Positions 16,746-26,616 of a stretch of DNA of 64,000 nucleotides are shown here, in pieces. This DNA comes from Halobaculum magnesiiphilum. GTDB lineage: Archaea; Halobacteriota; Halobacteria; Halobacteriales; Haloferacaceae. The translations under genes and the position numbers were made by a program. Under the pieces are notes generated by a model. The model was not told the DNA's origin. It did not search any database and saw nothing but the letters and a program-made list of their open reading frames with translations. Position 1 is the stretch's first letter. Each line of letters starts with the position of its first letter. The stretch is from assembly GCF_019823105.1 (NCBI RefSeq), contig NZ_CP081958.1, forward strand, positions 2,480,001-2,544,000, in the 5' to 3' direction.

Positions 16746-18662
16746 ATGAGTGTGGGGTTGGGGCTGTTCGCGGGGGCGGTACTCGCCGGTGTCGGCTCCG
16801 CGGCGCTGGTTCGGATGCTGCTCCGGTACCGGTCGCGGCCGGGAGCGACGTGGTTGGCCGTCGTGTTCGCGGGCCAGGCGGTGTTCTGTGCGGCGACGGC
16901 GGTCGGAATGGTGGTCCCCGACCGCGGCGTTCGGATGGCGATCGAGGCCGTGGCGTGGGTGGGGATCGCCGGGCTGGCGGTCCCGTTTCTCACGTTCGCG
17001 CTCGCCTACAGCGGCCGCGGCGCGCTGGTCAGGAGGCGAGCCTACCGGCTGTTGTGGCTGTTCCCGGCGACGATCGTCTCGCTGGCGGTCGCGACGCCCG
17101 CGACCGGGGCGCTGTGGCGCGGGTTCCGGACGGTCCCGACCGGCGCGTTCGTCACCGTCCGCTACGACCTCACGCCGGTCGGGGAGGCGGTGTGGCTCGC
17201 CGGCATCGGGATCATCGCGGCTGGCACGGTGGTGCTGCTCGACACCGCCCGTCGCTACGAGCTGTACCGCACGGAGATCACCGCGATCGTCGCCAGCACC
17301 GTCCCGCCGGTCGTCCCGGCGCTGCTGTGGGCGTTCGGTGTCGGCGATCTGCCGTACCTGAACCTCCTCGCGGTCGCGTTCGCCGCGCACGTCGCCGTCG
17401 ACGCCTACGCGATCCGCGTCACGGACATGTTCGAGGTCGACCCGACCGCGCGGCGCCTCACCGAGGCGGCGACGCTCGATCACCTGGACTCGCCGGTCGT
17501 GCTCGTCGACGACGCCGGGCGGATCGTCCGGGTCAACCCGGCGGCGGCGTCCGCGTTCGACGTCGACCCGTCGGCGACGCTGAAGCGCGGGGTCGACGAC
17601 GTGGTCGGCACCGATATCGATCCCCATCGCGACGACCAGACCGTCTCGGTTCACGCGGGCGACGGCCGGCGGACGTTCGCGGTGTCGCCGACGGCGGTTC
17701 GCGACGGAACCGGCGGCGTGGTCGGCTACAGCGTCGTCTTCCAGGACATCACCGCCCAACGGACCAGACAGCAACGGCTGGCGGTGTTGAACCGCGTGCT
17801 GCGTCACAACATCCGAAACGACCTCAACGTCGTGCTCGGCAACGTGCAGTTGGCGCGGGAGGCCGCGGCCGGCGACGACAGGGACAGTAACGACGGCAGC
17901 GACGACAGCGACGGCACCCACGGCACCGGCGGCACCGAGGGCATCGACGGCGACAGGTCCGGCCGCGCCGACCTCGCGGCCGCCGAGCGACGCGCGGCGG
18001 ATCTCCTATCGGTCGCCGAGGACGCGCGGGTGGTCGACGAACTCGTCGGAGGAACCGACGATCCGGTCCCCGTGTCCGTCGCCGACGCGCTCGCCGACGC
18101 GGTCGCCGAGGCGGACGCCGAGCGATCGGTGACGGTGTCGGTCGAGTCGAACTGTCCGGCGGCGGCGGTCGACCCCGAGGCGCTTCGGACGGTCGTCGCC
18201 CGGACGGTGTCGGCGCTCGTCGACCGACTCGACGGGCGGATCGCGGTCGCGGCGGGCGCGGCCGGTCCCGACGCCGTCGCCGTCGCGTTCCGCGGCGACG
18301 GGAGCGTCCCCGCCCACGAGATCGACGCCCTCACGAACGGGAGGGAGACACCCCTCGAACACGCCGACGACCTCGATCTCTGGGTCGCCCGCTGGGGGGC
18401 CGACGCGATCGGCGCCTCGCTGTCGTTCGCCCCCGACGGCGGCTCCCGGACCGTCGCCGACGGCGGTCCCGCGGCCGCGACCGGCGGCGCCGATGGCGCG
18501 CGGGGTGACGGCGGTAGCGGCGGTAGCGGTGGTAGCGGCGATGTCGCCGATGGCGGCGGTGACGGCGGGTACGTCGACGCGGACGGTACCCCCGACGCGG
18601 TGCTGTCGCTCCCCCGAGCTTCCGGCGGGGACGGCGACGCGGGCGTCGGAGCCGGCGACTGA
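16746..18662 (+). CDS. 7TM-PAS histidine-kinase-like protein with degenerate ATPase domain
   Basis: A 638-aa protein. Seven TM helices (~1-220, N-terminal 7TM histidine-kinase domain) lead to a PAS domain (~235-340, DSPVVLVDDAGRIVRVNPAAA ... VVFQDITAQR). The H-box NRVLRHNIRNDLNVV carries His354. An acidic Gly/Ser/Thr-rich linker follows. The C-terminal HATPase-like region has lost its N-box asparagines (VVARTVSALVDRLDG) and the G2 glycines (HADDLDLWVARWG where kinases have GLGLW). It may therefore be a phospho-acceptor or scaffold instead of an active kinase. The tail is Gly/Asp-rich. GATTAAC at 16714-16720 is a likely TATA, downstream of the IS element. No response-regulator gene is adjacent. 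Confidence 0.75.
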   Translation: MSVGLGLFAGAVLAGVGSAALVRMLLRYRSRPGATWLAVVFAGQAVFCAATAVGMVVPDRGVRMAIEAVAWVGIAGLAVPFLTFALAYSGRGALVRRRAYRLLWLFPATIVSLAVATPATGALWRGFRTVPTGAFVTVRYDLTPVGEAVWLAGIGIIAAGTVVLLDTARRYELYRTEITAIVASTVPPVVPALLWAFGVGDLPYLNLLAVAFAAHVAVDAYAIRVTDMFEVDPTARRLTEAATLDHLDSPVVLVDDAGRIVRVNPAAASAFDVDPSATLKRGVDDVVGTDIDPHRDDQTVSVHAGDGRRTFAVSPTAVRDGTGGVVGYSVVFQDITAQRTRQQRLAVLNRVLRHNIRNDLNVVLGNVQLAREAAAGDDRDSNDGSDDSDGTHGTGGTEGIDGDRSGRADLAAAERRAADLLSVAEDARVVDELVGGTDDPVPVSVADALADAVAEADAERSVTVSVESNCPAAAVDPEALRTVVARTVSALVDRLDGRIAVAAGAAGPDAVAVAFRGDGSVPAHEIDALTNGRETPLEHADDLDLWVARWGADAIGASLSFAPDGGSRTVADGGPAAATGGADGARGDGGSGGSGGSGDVADGGGDGGYVDADGTPDAVLSLPRASGGDGDAGVGAGD

Positions 18663-18750
18663 ACCGGCGTCGCCGGCGACGGTCGACACGTCGGACCGCG
18701 GATCCGACGCACCCGCAAGCGATAAGGCCCCGGACAGCAGTAATTCGGAT

Positions 18751-19809
18751 ATGAGTAAATCATACCTCGACGCTGGCGCCGATGTCGACGAGCCGATCAG
18801 GGTGGGGCTGAACGGGTTCGGACGGATCGGCCGCAACGTCTTCCGCGCCGTCCTGGAGGACCCGCGGATCGAGCTGGCGGGCATCAACGACGTGATGGAC
18901 GGCGAGGAGATGCGCTATCTCGCCGCCTACGACTCGGTGATGGGTCGCCTCGACGGCGTGAGCTACGACGCCGACGCCCGCGAGCTGTCCATCGGCGACA
19001 CCGCCGTTCCGATCCTCGACGAGCAGGACCCCGCGGACCTCCCATGGGACGAACTGGACGTCGACGTTGCGCTGGAGTGTACCGGCGTCTTCCGGACGAA
19101 GGGCGACGCCGAGCGACACGTCGAGGCGGGCGCCGACGTGGCCGTCATCTCCGCGCCGCCGAAGGGCGACGAGCCGGTCAAACAGCTCGTGTACGGCGTC
19201 AACCACGAGGACGAGTACGAGGGCGAGTCGGTCGTCTCGAACGCCTCCTGTACGACCAACTCCGTGACGCCGGTCGCGAAGGTGCTCGACGAGGAGTTCG
19301 GCATCGCCTCGGGGACGCTGACGACCGTCCACGCGTACACGGGCAGCCAGAACCTCGTCGACGGTCCGAAGGCGAAGACCCGCCGCGGGCGCGCCGCCGC
19401 CGAGAACATCGTGCCCACGTCGACGGGCGCCGCGCAGGCGGCCACCGAGATCCTGCCGCAGTTGCAGGGCAAGCTCGACGGCATGGCGATGCGCGTGCCC
19501 GTCCCGAACGGCTCGATCACGGAGCTCGTCGTCGACCTGAAGGACGCGCCGTCGGCCGACGAGATCAACGCGGCGTTCCGCGAAGCCGCTGACTCGGGCC
19601 CGCTCGCGGGTGTGCTCGGCTACACCGACGACGAGGTCGTCAGCCGCGACATCCTCGGGCTGCCGTTCTCCTCGTACGTCGACCTGCGCTCGACGAACGT
19701 CGTCGGCGAGGACGACGAGGGCGTCGCGAAGATCCTGACGTGGTACGACAACGAGTACGGCTTCTCGAACCGCATGCTCGACGTGGCGGCGTACGTCGAC
19801 GCCTACTGA
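18751..19809 (+). CDS. gap: Glyceraldehyde-3-phosphate dehydrogenase, type I (bacterial type)
   Basis: This 352-aa GAPDH converts glyceraldehyde-3-phosphate to 1,3-bisphosphoglycerate in lower glycolysis. It has the Rossmann GLNGFGRIGRNVFR, catalytic Cys167 in SNASCTTNS, His194 in TTVHAYTGSQ and the C-terminal WYDNEYGFSNRM. This is the class I enzyme. Haloarchaea with both types use it catabolically, and the archaeal type II enzyme for gluconeogenesis is not in this window. ATG 18751 follows a GATAAG box by ~28 bp. An upstream extension in frame is antisense-like and was not used. Confidence 0.95.
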   Translation: MSKSYLDAGADVDEPIRVGLNGFGRIGRNVFRAVLEDPRIELAGINDVMDGEEMRYLAAYDSVMGRLDGVSYDADARELSIGDTAVPILDEQDPADLPWDELDVDVALECTGVFRTKGDAERHVEAGADVAVISAPPKGDEPVKQLVYGVNHEDEYEGESVVSNASCTTNSVTPVAKVLDEEFGIASGTLTTVHAYTGSQNLVDGPKAKTRRGRAAAENIVPTSTGAAQAATEILPQLQGKLDGMAMRVPVPNGSITELVVDLKDAPSADEINAAFREAADSGPLAGVLGYTDDEVVSRDILGLPFSSYVDLRSTNVVGEDDEGVAKILTWYDNEYGFSNRMLDVAAYVDAY

Positions 19810-19967
19810 GCCGACGGGGCGGCGGTCTCACGCGCCGCCGACCGCGGGATGAACGCCGTCGGCTCCGGACAGCGTTCTCGATCGCTACCCGGACCGGCCG
19901 TCGTGTTCGGCGTCGACAGTCACGGTGAATACCAAAGGATTACTCGGGAGCGACCGACGGGTCGGGT

Positions 19968-21092
19968 ATGACGCTCCGGAACCCGCCGTTGCGCGAGGTC
20001 CATGCCGAGCGCGACGCGAAGTTCACCGAGTTCGGCGGGTGGGACATGCCCGTGGAGTTCGACTCGATCCGCGCCGAACACGCGGCGGTGCGCGAGGCAG
20101 CCGGCGTCTTCGACGTCTCGCACATGGGCGAGATCGAGGTCGCCGGCCCCGACGCGACGGCCCTCCTGAACCGCCTCACGACCAACGACGTAACCGCCCT
20201 CTCGCCGGGCGATGCCCAGTACGCCGCGATCACGCGCGAGGACGGCGTCATGCTCGACGACACCGTCGTCTACCGACTCCCCGACGAGGAGCGGACGGAC
20301 GAGACCCCCGGGACGGTCCCCGCGTACCTGTTCATCCCGAACGCGGGCCACGACGCCGAGATGCACGAGCGGTGGGTCGACCACCGCGACCAGTGGGGCC
20401 TCGACTGCGAGGTGCGAAACGTCACCGAGGACTGGGCGATGTTCGCGGTGCAGGGCCCCGAGGCGCCCGACCTCGTCGCGGGCGCGGTCGACGACGGCGG
20501 CCCCGACGTGCTCGACCTCCCGAAGTTCTCGGCGACGTTCGCGCCGTTCGCTGGCGTCGAGTGCTGGGTCGCACGCACCGGCTACACCGGCGAGGACGGT
20601 TTCGAGGTGCTGTGCCCGTGGGCCGACGCCGAGGCGGTGTGGGCGCTGTTCGCCGACGACGCGACGCCGTGCGGGCTCGGCGCGCGCGACACGCTGCGCA
20701 TCGAGCAGGGGTTCCTCCTCTCGGGGCAGGACTTCCACCCCGAGGAGGAGCCGCGGACCCCCTACGAGGCCGACATCGGGTTCGCGGTCGATCTGGACGC
20801 CGAGTTCGTCGGACGCGACGCGCTCGCGGCACAGGCGGAGGCGGGCGTCGAGGAGACGTTCGTCGGTATCGAACTGCTCGACCGCGGCGTCCCGCGCCAC
20901 GGCTACGACGTGACAAACGAGGACGGCCACGTCGTCGGGACGGTCACCTCGGGGACGATGAGCCCGAGCCTGGACAAGCCGATCGCGCTCGGCTACCTCC
21001 CGGTCGACCTCACCGACCCCGGAACCGAGGTCAACGTGGTCGTCCGCGGGCGCGAGAAGCGCGCGAAGGTCGTCTCGGTCCCGTTCGAGTAG
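19968..21092 (+). CDS. gcvT: Glycine cleavage system T protein (aminomethyltransferase)
   Basis: This 374-aa THF-dependent protein releases ammonia and methylene-THF from aminomethyl-lipoyl GcvH. Diagnostic motifs are FGGWDMPVEF, GVFDVSHMGEIEV, the NRLTTNDV loop, and TGYTGEDGFEV with the folate-site Asp/Glu. The C-terminal GCV_T_C barrel includes VTSGTMSPSLDKPIALGYL. It heads a cluster with gcvH, gcvPA and gcvPB in the same direction. A GGATTAC box at ~19937-19943 lies 28 bp before the ATG. Confidence 0.95.
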   Translation: MTLRNPPLREVHAERDAKFTEFGGWDMPVEFDSIRAEHAAVREAAGVFDVSHMGEIEVAGPDATALLNRLTTNDVTALSPGDAQYAAITREDGVMLDDTVVYRLPDEERTDETPGTVPAYLFIPNAGHDAEMHERWVDHRDQWGLDCEVRNVTEDWAMFAVQGPEAPDLVAGAVDDGGPDVLDLPKFSATFAPFAGVECWVARTGYTGEDGFEVLCPWADAEAVWALFADDATPCGLGARDTLRIEQGFLLSGQDFHPEEEPRTPYEADIGFAVDLDAEFVGRDALAAQAEAGVEETFVGIELLDRGVPRHGYDVTNEDGHVVGTVTSGTMSPSLDKPIALGYLPVDLTDPGTEVNVVVRGREKRAKVVSVPFE

Positions 21093-21286
21093 CGCTCCAC
21101 TCCTTCGAGTACCGAGCCGAGTCGCCGCCGCGACCGGTGAGTGGCCGGCGCGGTCGGCGAGCGGCGGGGTCGCCGGCGGGGTGCCGGAGTCGCCGGGGCG
21201 GTGCCGGAGTCGCCCCGTCGTCCCCGGCGAACCCGCGCCGGTTCGGATACACCCAAGTACCCCCGCCCCGGCAACTCCGATAGACG

Positions 21287-21661
21287 ATGAGCTTCGACGT
21301 TCCCGAGGACCTGCGCTACCGCGAGTCACACGAGTGGATCGACCCGGAGACGGGCCGCGTCGGCATCTCCGAGTTCGCACAGGACGAGCTCGGCGACGTG
21401 GTCTTCGTGGAGCTTCCGGGCGAGGGCGACGCCGTGGAGGCCGGCGGCGAGTTCGGCGTCGTCGAGTCGATCAAGGCCGTCTCGGACCTGTACGCGCCGG
21501 TCTCCGGCGAGGTCGTCGCCGTCAACGAGGCGTTGTTCGACGCGCCCGAACTCGTCAACGACGACCCCTTCGGCGACGGCTGGATGCTCGAACTCGACTT
21601 CGATGAGGGGGAACTCGACGACCTCCTCTCGGCCGACGAGTACCGCGACCAGATCGCCTGA
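21287..21661 (+). CDS. gcvH: Glycine cleavage system H protein
   Basis: This 124-aa lipoyl carrier shuttles the aminomethyl group between P and T proteins. Lipoyl Lys63 lies in [15 protein letters not shown], and the N-terminus YRESHEWID is the family signature. It follows gcvT by ~195 bp of GC-rich spacer with a duplicated GGTGCCGGAGTCGCC. That gap suggests its own promoter (GATACACC at 21246-21253). Confidence 0.95.
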   Translation: MSFDVPEDLRYRESHEWIDPETGRVGISEFAQDELGDVVFVELPGEGDAVEAGGEFGVVESIKAVSDLYAPVSGEVVAVNEALFDAPELVNDDPFGDGWMLELDFDEGELDDLLSADEYRDQIA

Positions 21662-21797
21662 CGACCGCCGACCGTCGACTCCCGCGATCGGTCGTCGGCC
21701 CCGCGACCGACCGCCGCTCCGCGAGCTCCCGTCAGTCGCTACAATCGCGCTTTTCGCCTCCGGATACTTCTTGCCCGGCAGTCGTGTATCGGCGGCC

Positions 21798-22826
21798 ATG
21801 CCACTCGACCGCCGGTCGTTCCTCGCGACGACGGCGACGCTGGCCGTGACCGCCACCGGCGGCTGCACCGGCTGTGCGCCCTCCCCGACCGCCTCGCTCC
21901 GCATGGCCGCAGCCGACGACGCCGGCATCGCCCGCGCGGCCCTCCACACGTTCGGCGCGGGCGACGGTGCCGACGACGACTCCGGGAACCCGGACGCGCT
22001 CGCCCGCGAGGTCGTCGAGAGCGGATCGGCGACCGTCGAGGACACCGACGAGCCCCTTCCGATCGACGAACCGGTCGTCGTCGACGACGGCGTCTATCGG
22101 TTCGACGCCGAACGGGTCGACTCCCGCGAGATGCGTTCGTTCGGCGTGACGATCAACCCGATCCGGGTCACGGAGGGCGAGGAGACGCCCGGCCCCAGCG
22201 AGCGGATCCGGTACGAGGACCTGCCGGCGGTGGACCGGGAGGTGCTGGCGGGCCGCGGCTACGACGACGGCCGCCCCGTCGGGATCGGGACGAGCCTGTC
22301 GTACCGCCCCGAGACCGTGCCCGACTCGGTGCTGGTTCCCGAGCCGGAGTACCCCGTGATCGTGTGGCCGGACGGCCCGGCGCGCTTCGAGGTCGACAGC
22401 GACAGCACGTACACGGTCTACACGTACGAGCTGACGGCCGAGCGCGTCTCCTCGGCGGCCGCCTTCGGCGCCGACGTGCGCGAGCGGTTCGGCTTCGAAC
22501 TCGACGGGCTCCCCGCCGAGGAACGCGAGATCGTCGAGACGGCCACCGCTACCGGCACGGCCGACCCCGACGGCGGACCGCATCCCCGCGCGGGGACCGA
22601 TTACCACGTCGCCCACGACGAGGAGCCGAGCGACGCGTTCCGGTCGCTGGTGGAGCGGTTCCGCGCTCACGACCGCGTCGTCGTTCACGACTGGCAGGAG
22701 GAGGCGTACGAGGAGTGGGAGGCCAGCGGCGACTACGTCGTCGCCCACGACGGGACGACCTACTGGACGCGGCTGGTCGTGGACGAGTCGGCCTTCACCG
22801 AGACGCCGACGGGCGGCGAGTCCTGA
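21798..22826 (+). CDS. Tat-secreted lipoprotein of unknown function
   Basis: A 342-aa protein with a twin-arginine signal (LDRRSFLATTATLAVTATGG) running into a lipobox-like TGGC, so it is probably a membrane-anchored exported lipoprotein. The mature part is acidic, with no recognised domain. It contains a Tyr/Thr-rich stretch (DSTYTVYTYELTAERV) and ends near a HDWQEEAYEEWEAS segment. It interrupts the gcv cluster between gcvH and gcvPA, and no functional tie to glycine metabolism is evident. Confidence 0.7.
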   Translation: MPLDRRSFLATTATLAVTATGGCTGCAPSPTASLRMAAADDAGIARAALHTFGAGDGADDDSGNPDALAREVVESGSATVEDTDEPLPIDEPVVVDDGVYRFDAERVDSREMRSFGVTINPIRVTEGEETPGPSERIRYEDLPAVDREVLAGRGYDDGRPVGIGTSLSYRPETVPDSVLVPEPEYPVIVWPDGPARFEVDSDSTYTVYTYELTAERVSSAAAFGADVRERFGFELDGLPAEEREIVETATATGTADPDGGPHPRAGTDYHVAHDEEPSDAFRSLVERFRAHDRVVVHDWQEEAYEEWEASGDYVVAHDGTTYWTRLVVDESAFTETPTGGES

Positions 22827-22835
22827 CCGTCCGAC

Positions 22836-23033
22836 CTACGCCCACCGGGCCAGCAGGAACCGCTCGCTCGCCTCGCGCCCGTGCTCGTCCACCCAGTCCT
22901 CGGCGTCGGGCTTCGAGCACCCGCGCGCCTCCATGACGCCGTGGACGAGGTCGGCGTACGGCCGCGGCGACACCGAGGCGTCGTCGTCCACGTCGAGCGG
23001 GTCGGTCCTCGGCGGGTCGACGGGGTCGGCCAT
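22836..23033 (-). CDS. Small acidic hypothetical protein (65 aa)
   Basis: A soluble 65-aa product, MADPVDPPRTDPLDVDD at the start and a helical-looking C-terminus (YADLVHGVMEARGCSKPDAEDWVDEH). Composition is typical of haloarchaeal coding sequence. It is convergent with the lipoprotein gene (9 bp gap) and divergent from gcvPA. Family not recognised. Confidence 0.55.
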   Translation of the reverse strand: MADPVDPPRTDPLDVDDDASVSPRPYADLVHGVMEARGCSKPDAEDWVDEHGREASERFLLARWA

Positions 23034-23230
23034 GACGACGCTGGGGGTCGCGGCTGCAAACGTCTCACGGCCGCGACTACAACCGGCCGCATCACGTCAC
23101 CCGCGCCGACAGCCGGCCGCACCGCCCGGGAACGAACGACTCTTGGTGGGTGCGTCGTAGGCACGTGTATGGACAGACGTGGACACGCGACGCCGTTCGC
23201 CCCGCACGGACGTGCCGAGGTGGTCCCCCG

Positions 23231-24571
23231 ATGAGCGGACGCAGCGCGGGAGCGAGCGGCTCGCCGTTCGCCCCCCACACCGCCGACGAGACGGCGGCGA
23301 TGCTCGACGCGCTCGGCGTCGACGAGGAGGCCGACCTGTTCGACATCCCCGACGAGGTCGCCTTCGACGGCGAGTTCGGCATCCCACAGCGCGGCGAGCG
23401 GGCGGTCGTCGGCGACCTCCGGGAGACGTTCGCGCGCAACGACGACCTCACCGAGTTCCTCGGTCGCGGGCACTACTCCCACTACGTCCCCGCGGTCGTC
23501 GACGACCTCTCCTCGCGCTCGGAGTTCCTCACGAGCTACACGCAGTACCAGCCGGAGATCACCCAGGGGTTCCTCCAGGCGCTGTTCGAGTACCAGTCGA
23601 TCCTCGTCGAGCTGACGGGGCTGCCGGTCGCCAACTGCTCGATGTACGACGCCGCGACGGCGCTCGCGGAGGCGGCGCTGTTGTCCGACCGGGTTCGCTC
23701 GACCTCCGGTTCGACCGTGCTCGTCCCCGGGGACCTGCGCGACGGCAAGCGCGCCACGTTGGACAACTACGTCGACGGCTCGGACCTCTCGGTCGAGACG
23801 TACCCCTACGACGACAACACGGCCGACCTCGACGCGCTCGCGGAGCTGGTCGGCGAGGACACCGCGTTCGTCTACGCGGAGACGCCGACCGTAACGGGCG
23901 CCATCGAGCCCGACCTGGCGGCCGTCGGCGACCTCGCCGACGAGCACGACGCGCTCTTTTGCGTCGGCTCGGACCCGGTCGCGCTGTCGCTGCTGGAGGA
24001 ACCGGCATCCGTCGGCGCCGACGTGGTCGTCGGCGAGGCGGGCGTGCTCGGCCTGCCCGCGAGCTACGGGATGGGCCTCGGGCTGTTCGCCTGTCGCGAG
24101 GAGTACCTGCGGCAGGTGCCCGGCCGGCTCGTCGGCGAGAGCGAGGACGCCGACGACCGCCGGGCGTTCACGCTGACGCTGCAGACCAGAGAACAGCACA
24201 TCCGCAAGGAGCGGGCCACCTCGAACATCTGCACGAACCAGGCGTGGGTGGCGCTGCGGGCGGCGATGCACGCGGCGTACCTCGGCCCAGACGGACTTGT
24301 CGATCTGGCCGAGGACTGCGTCCGCGACGCCGCCTCGGTTGCGGCCTCGCTCGACGCGCTCGACGGCGTCGAGGCGCCGCTCGACGACCGCCATCACTTC
24401 CGTGAGTTCACGGTCGGCGTGGACGACGCGCCCGGCGTCGCTGCTGGGCTCGAAGAACACGGCTTCGCCGTCCACACACTCGACGACGAGACGCTGCAGG
24501 TGTGCGTGACCGACCTGAACGTCGACGCGGCCGACGACCTGGTCGCCGCGTTCGCGGAGGTGACAGCATGA
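23231..24571 (+). CDS. gcvPA: Glycine dehydrogenase (decarboxylating) subunit 1
   Basis: A 446-aa half of the split PLP-dependent P protein that decarboxylates glycine. Typical GcvPA elements are [19 protein letters not shown] at the N-terminus, [44 protein letters not shown] and the C-terminal [21 protein letters not shown] 23231 was chosen because upstream in-frame codons are Arg/Cys-rich. Its stop overlaps the gcvPB start by 4 bp (ATGA), so the subunits are co-translated. Confidence 0.93.
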   Translation: MSGRSAGASGSPFAPHTADETAAMLDALGVDEEADLFDIPDEVAFDGEFGIPQRGERAVVGDLRETFARNDDLTEFLGRGHYSHYVPAVVDDLSSRSEFLTSYTQYQPEITQGFLQALFEYQSILVELTGLPVANCSMYDAATALAEAALLSDRVRSTSGSTVLVPGDLRDGKRATLDNYVDGSDLSVETYPYDDNTADLDALAELVGEDTAFVYAETPTVTGAIEPDLAAVGDLADEHDALFCVGSDPVALSLLEEPASVGADVVVGEAGVLGLPASYGMGLGLFACREEYLRQVPGRLVGESEDADDRRAFTLTLQTREQHIRKERATSNICTNQAWVALRAAMHAAYLGPDGLVDLAEDCVRDAASVAASLDALDGVEAPLDDRHHFREFTVGVDDAPGVAAGLEEHGFAVHTLDDETLQVCVTDLNVDAADDLVAAFAEVTA

Positions 24572-26130
24572 ACTATGACCAGGCCCGCTACGGCGACGAC
24601 GACCGCAACGAGCCGCTGTTGTCGGAGAAGGACTCGACCGAGGTCGACCCCGGCGAGGGCTCCGCGCTCCCGGACGAGCTGACGCGCGACTCGCTGGAGC
24701 TGCCCGGGCTGTCGGAGCCGGAGCTGGCGCGCCACTACACCCGCCTGTCGCAGATGAACTGGAGCGTCGAGGCGGGGCCGTACCCGCTGGGCTCGTGTAC
24801 GATGAAGTACAACCCCTCGTTCGCCGACGACGTTGCGGCCGACCCGAACGCGGCAGTCCACCCGGACCGCGACCCCGAGACGGTGCAGGGGAATCTCGAA
24901 CTCCTCTACGGGCTCCAGGAGTACCTCGCGACCATCGGCGGGATGGACGCGGTGACGCTCCAGCCGCCCGCGGGCGCCGCCGGCGAGTTCACCGGCATCG
25001 CCGTCGCGAAGGCGTACCACGAGCGCAACGGCAACGACCGCAGCGAGGTGATCGTCCCGGCCTCGGCCCACGGCACCAACTTCGCCACCGCGGCGATGGC
25101 CGGCTACGACGTGGTCGAACTCCCCTCCGGCGAGGACGGCCGCGTCGACGTGGAGGCGCTGGAGGCGGCCGTGAGCGACGACACCGCCGCGCTGATGCTC
25201 ACCAACCCCAACACGGTGGGGCTGTTCGAGCGCGACATCGTCGAGATAGCCGAGATCGTCCACGACGCGGGCGGGCTGCTCTACTACGACGGCGCGAACC
25301 TCAACGCGCTGCTCGGGCGCGCCCGTCCCGGCGACATGGGCTTCGACATCATGCACTACAACGTCCACAAGACGTTCGCCACGCCCCACGGCGGCGGCGG
25401 TCCCGGCGCCGGGCCGGTCGGCGTCGTCGATGAACTGGCGGAGTTCCTGCCGCGGCCCAGAGTTCGGAAAGCCGGCGAGGCGGGACGGATCGGCGCCGCC
25501 GACGGATCCGATACCGCCACCGCCGCCGACGGCGGCGCGCTGGCGGGTCACGACCACGACCACGGCAACGCGGACGACAACGAAGAGGGGGACTCGTACG
25601 AGCTGTTCGACCCCGAGCACTCCATCGGCAAGGTACACGGCTTCTCGGGCAACTGGCTCGTGTTGATCCGGGCGTACGCGTACATCCGCCGGCTCGGCGA
25701 CGAGGGACTGCTCGACGCCTCCGCGAAGGCGGTACTCAACGCCAACTACCTCGCGGACCTGCTCGACCTGGAGGTGCCGTACGGGCCGTTCCACCACGAG
25801 TTCGCCGCCACCGCGGGCGAGCGCGACGCCGCCGACGTGGCGAAGGGGATGCTCGATTACGGCGTCCACCCGCCGACGACGAAGTGGCCCGAGATGGTGC
25901 CCGAGGCGATGCTGACGGAACCGACCGAGGTCGAGAACAAGCGCTCGCTGGAGGACCTGGCGAACGCCTTCAACGAGGCGTTCGCCGACACCGACGAGGA
26001 GCTGCACGCGGCGCCGACGAAGACGGCGTCGCGTCGCGTCGACCAGACCTCAGCGGCGCGGAACCCGCGGCTCTCTTGGCACGCACTGGACGAGTCGCGC
26101 AACGCCTCGGAGAACGCGAACGGGGAGTGA
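24568..26130 (+). CDS. gcvPB: Glycine dehydrogenase (decarboxylating) subunit 2
   Basis: A 520-aa catalytic half carrying the PLP Schiff-base lysine, Lys268, in [19 protein letters not shown]. Other family motifs are [19 protein letters not shown] and [17 protein letters not shown]. Between the Gly-rich loop and the GKVHGFSGN block there is an acidic, low-complexity insertion of roughly 45 residues (positions ~300-348, with an HDHDHGN patch). This is larger than in non-halophilic homologues and probably a surface loop. It forms the P protein with gcvPA, four bases of overlap upstream. No lipoamide dehydrogenase gene is in the cluster. Confidence 0.93.
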   Translation: MNYDQARYGDDDRNEPLLSEKDSTEVDPGEGSALPDELTRDSLELPGLSEPELARHYTRLSQMNWSVEAGPYPLGSCTMKYNPSFADDVAADPNAAVHPDRDPETVQGNLELLYGLQEYLATIGGMDAVTLQPPAGAAGEFTGIAVAKAYHERNGNDRSEVIVPASAHGTNFATAAMAGYDVVELPSGEDGRVDVEALEAAVSDDTAALMLTNPNTVGLFERDIVEIAEIVHDAGGLLYYDGANLNALLGRARPGDMGFDIMHYNVHKTFATPHGGGGPGAGPVGVVDELAEFLPRPRVRKAGEAGRIGAADGSDTATAADGGALAGHDHDHGNADDNEEGDSYELFDPEHSIGKVHGFSGNWLVLIRAYAYIRRLGDEGLLDASAKAVLNANYLADLLDLEVPYGPFHHEFAATAGERDAADVAKGMLDYGVHPPTTKWPEMVPEAMLTEPTEVENKRSLEDLANAFNEAFADTDEELHAAPTKTASRRVDQTSAARNPRLSWHALDESRNASENANGE

Positions 26131-26322
26131 CACGACCCGCGGTGAGGGCGAGGACGGGTACCGACCTCGCCGGTCGCTCCCTCGGGTCCCAGGTTCGGAC
26201 GTGCCGCTCGACGTGATGAGCCGTCCACGACCGCCGGCCGCGACGCTCGCAAGCGAAGCGGTGTGTCGCGTCAAAATCGAAGTAACCGGTCGTCGTCGCC
26301 GCCGCGGCGACGCGAAATCGGC

Positions 26323-26517
26323 TTAGTTGCGGACGACGTTCGTCGCGCGCGGGCCCTTCGGGGCCTGTTCGATGTCGAATTCGATCTCCTCACCCTCCGT
26401 CAGATCCGGACCGCCAACGTCCTCCATGTGGAAGAACACGTCGTCGTCCTCGTCCTCGGTAGAAATGAAACCGTAGCCGCCAGTGTCGTTGAAGAAGTCA
26501 ACCTTTCCGTTTGCCAT
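26323..26517 (-). CDS. Cold-shock domain protein (CspA family)
   Basis: A 64-aa single cold-shock domain that binds single-stranded RNA/DNA. It has RNP1-like GGYGFIS, RNP2-like DVFFHM and the family core KVDFFNDTG. ATG 26517 is preceded by GGGTTATCC at 26543-26551 (minus strand), ~28 bp upstream. The same GGGTTATC box precedes the paralogue at 37190. The two proteins differ at about a dozen positions. Confidence 0.92.
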   Translation of the reverse strand: MANGKVDFFNDTGGYGFISTEDEDDDVFFHMEDVGGPDLTEGEEIEFDIEQAPKGPRATNVVRN

Positions 26518-26542
26518 TGCAAACAAGTGTACAGTCTCTCGC

Positions 26543-26551
26543 GGGATAACC
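26543..26551 (-). promoter_or_regulatory. TATA-like box of cold-shock gene 1 (GGGTTATCC)
   Basis: Located 26-34 bp upstream of ATG 26517, and shared in sequence and spacing with the second cold-shock gene (37159-37166). Confidence 0.55.
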
Positions 26552-26616
26552 CTTCCGAGGGTCGTGGTATCACGAGGGTTCGACCCGATCCGATCACGCC
26601 GTCCGCGGCCGTCGCC

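Noticed and set aside
18500-18600. GGTAGCGGC repeats at the end of the kinase-like gene
   Set aside because: In-frame Gly/Ser linker coding. No evidence for a separate regulatory repeat.
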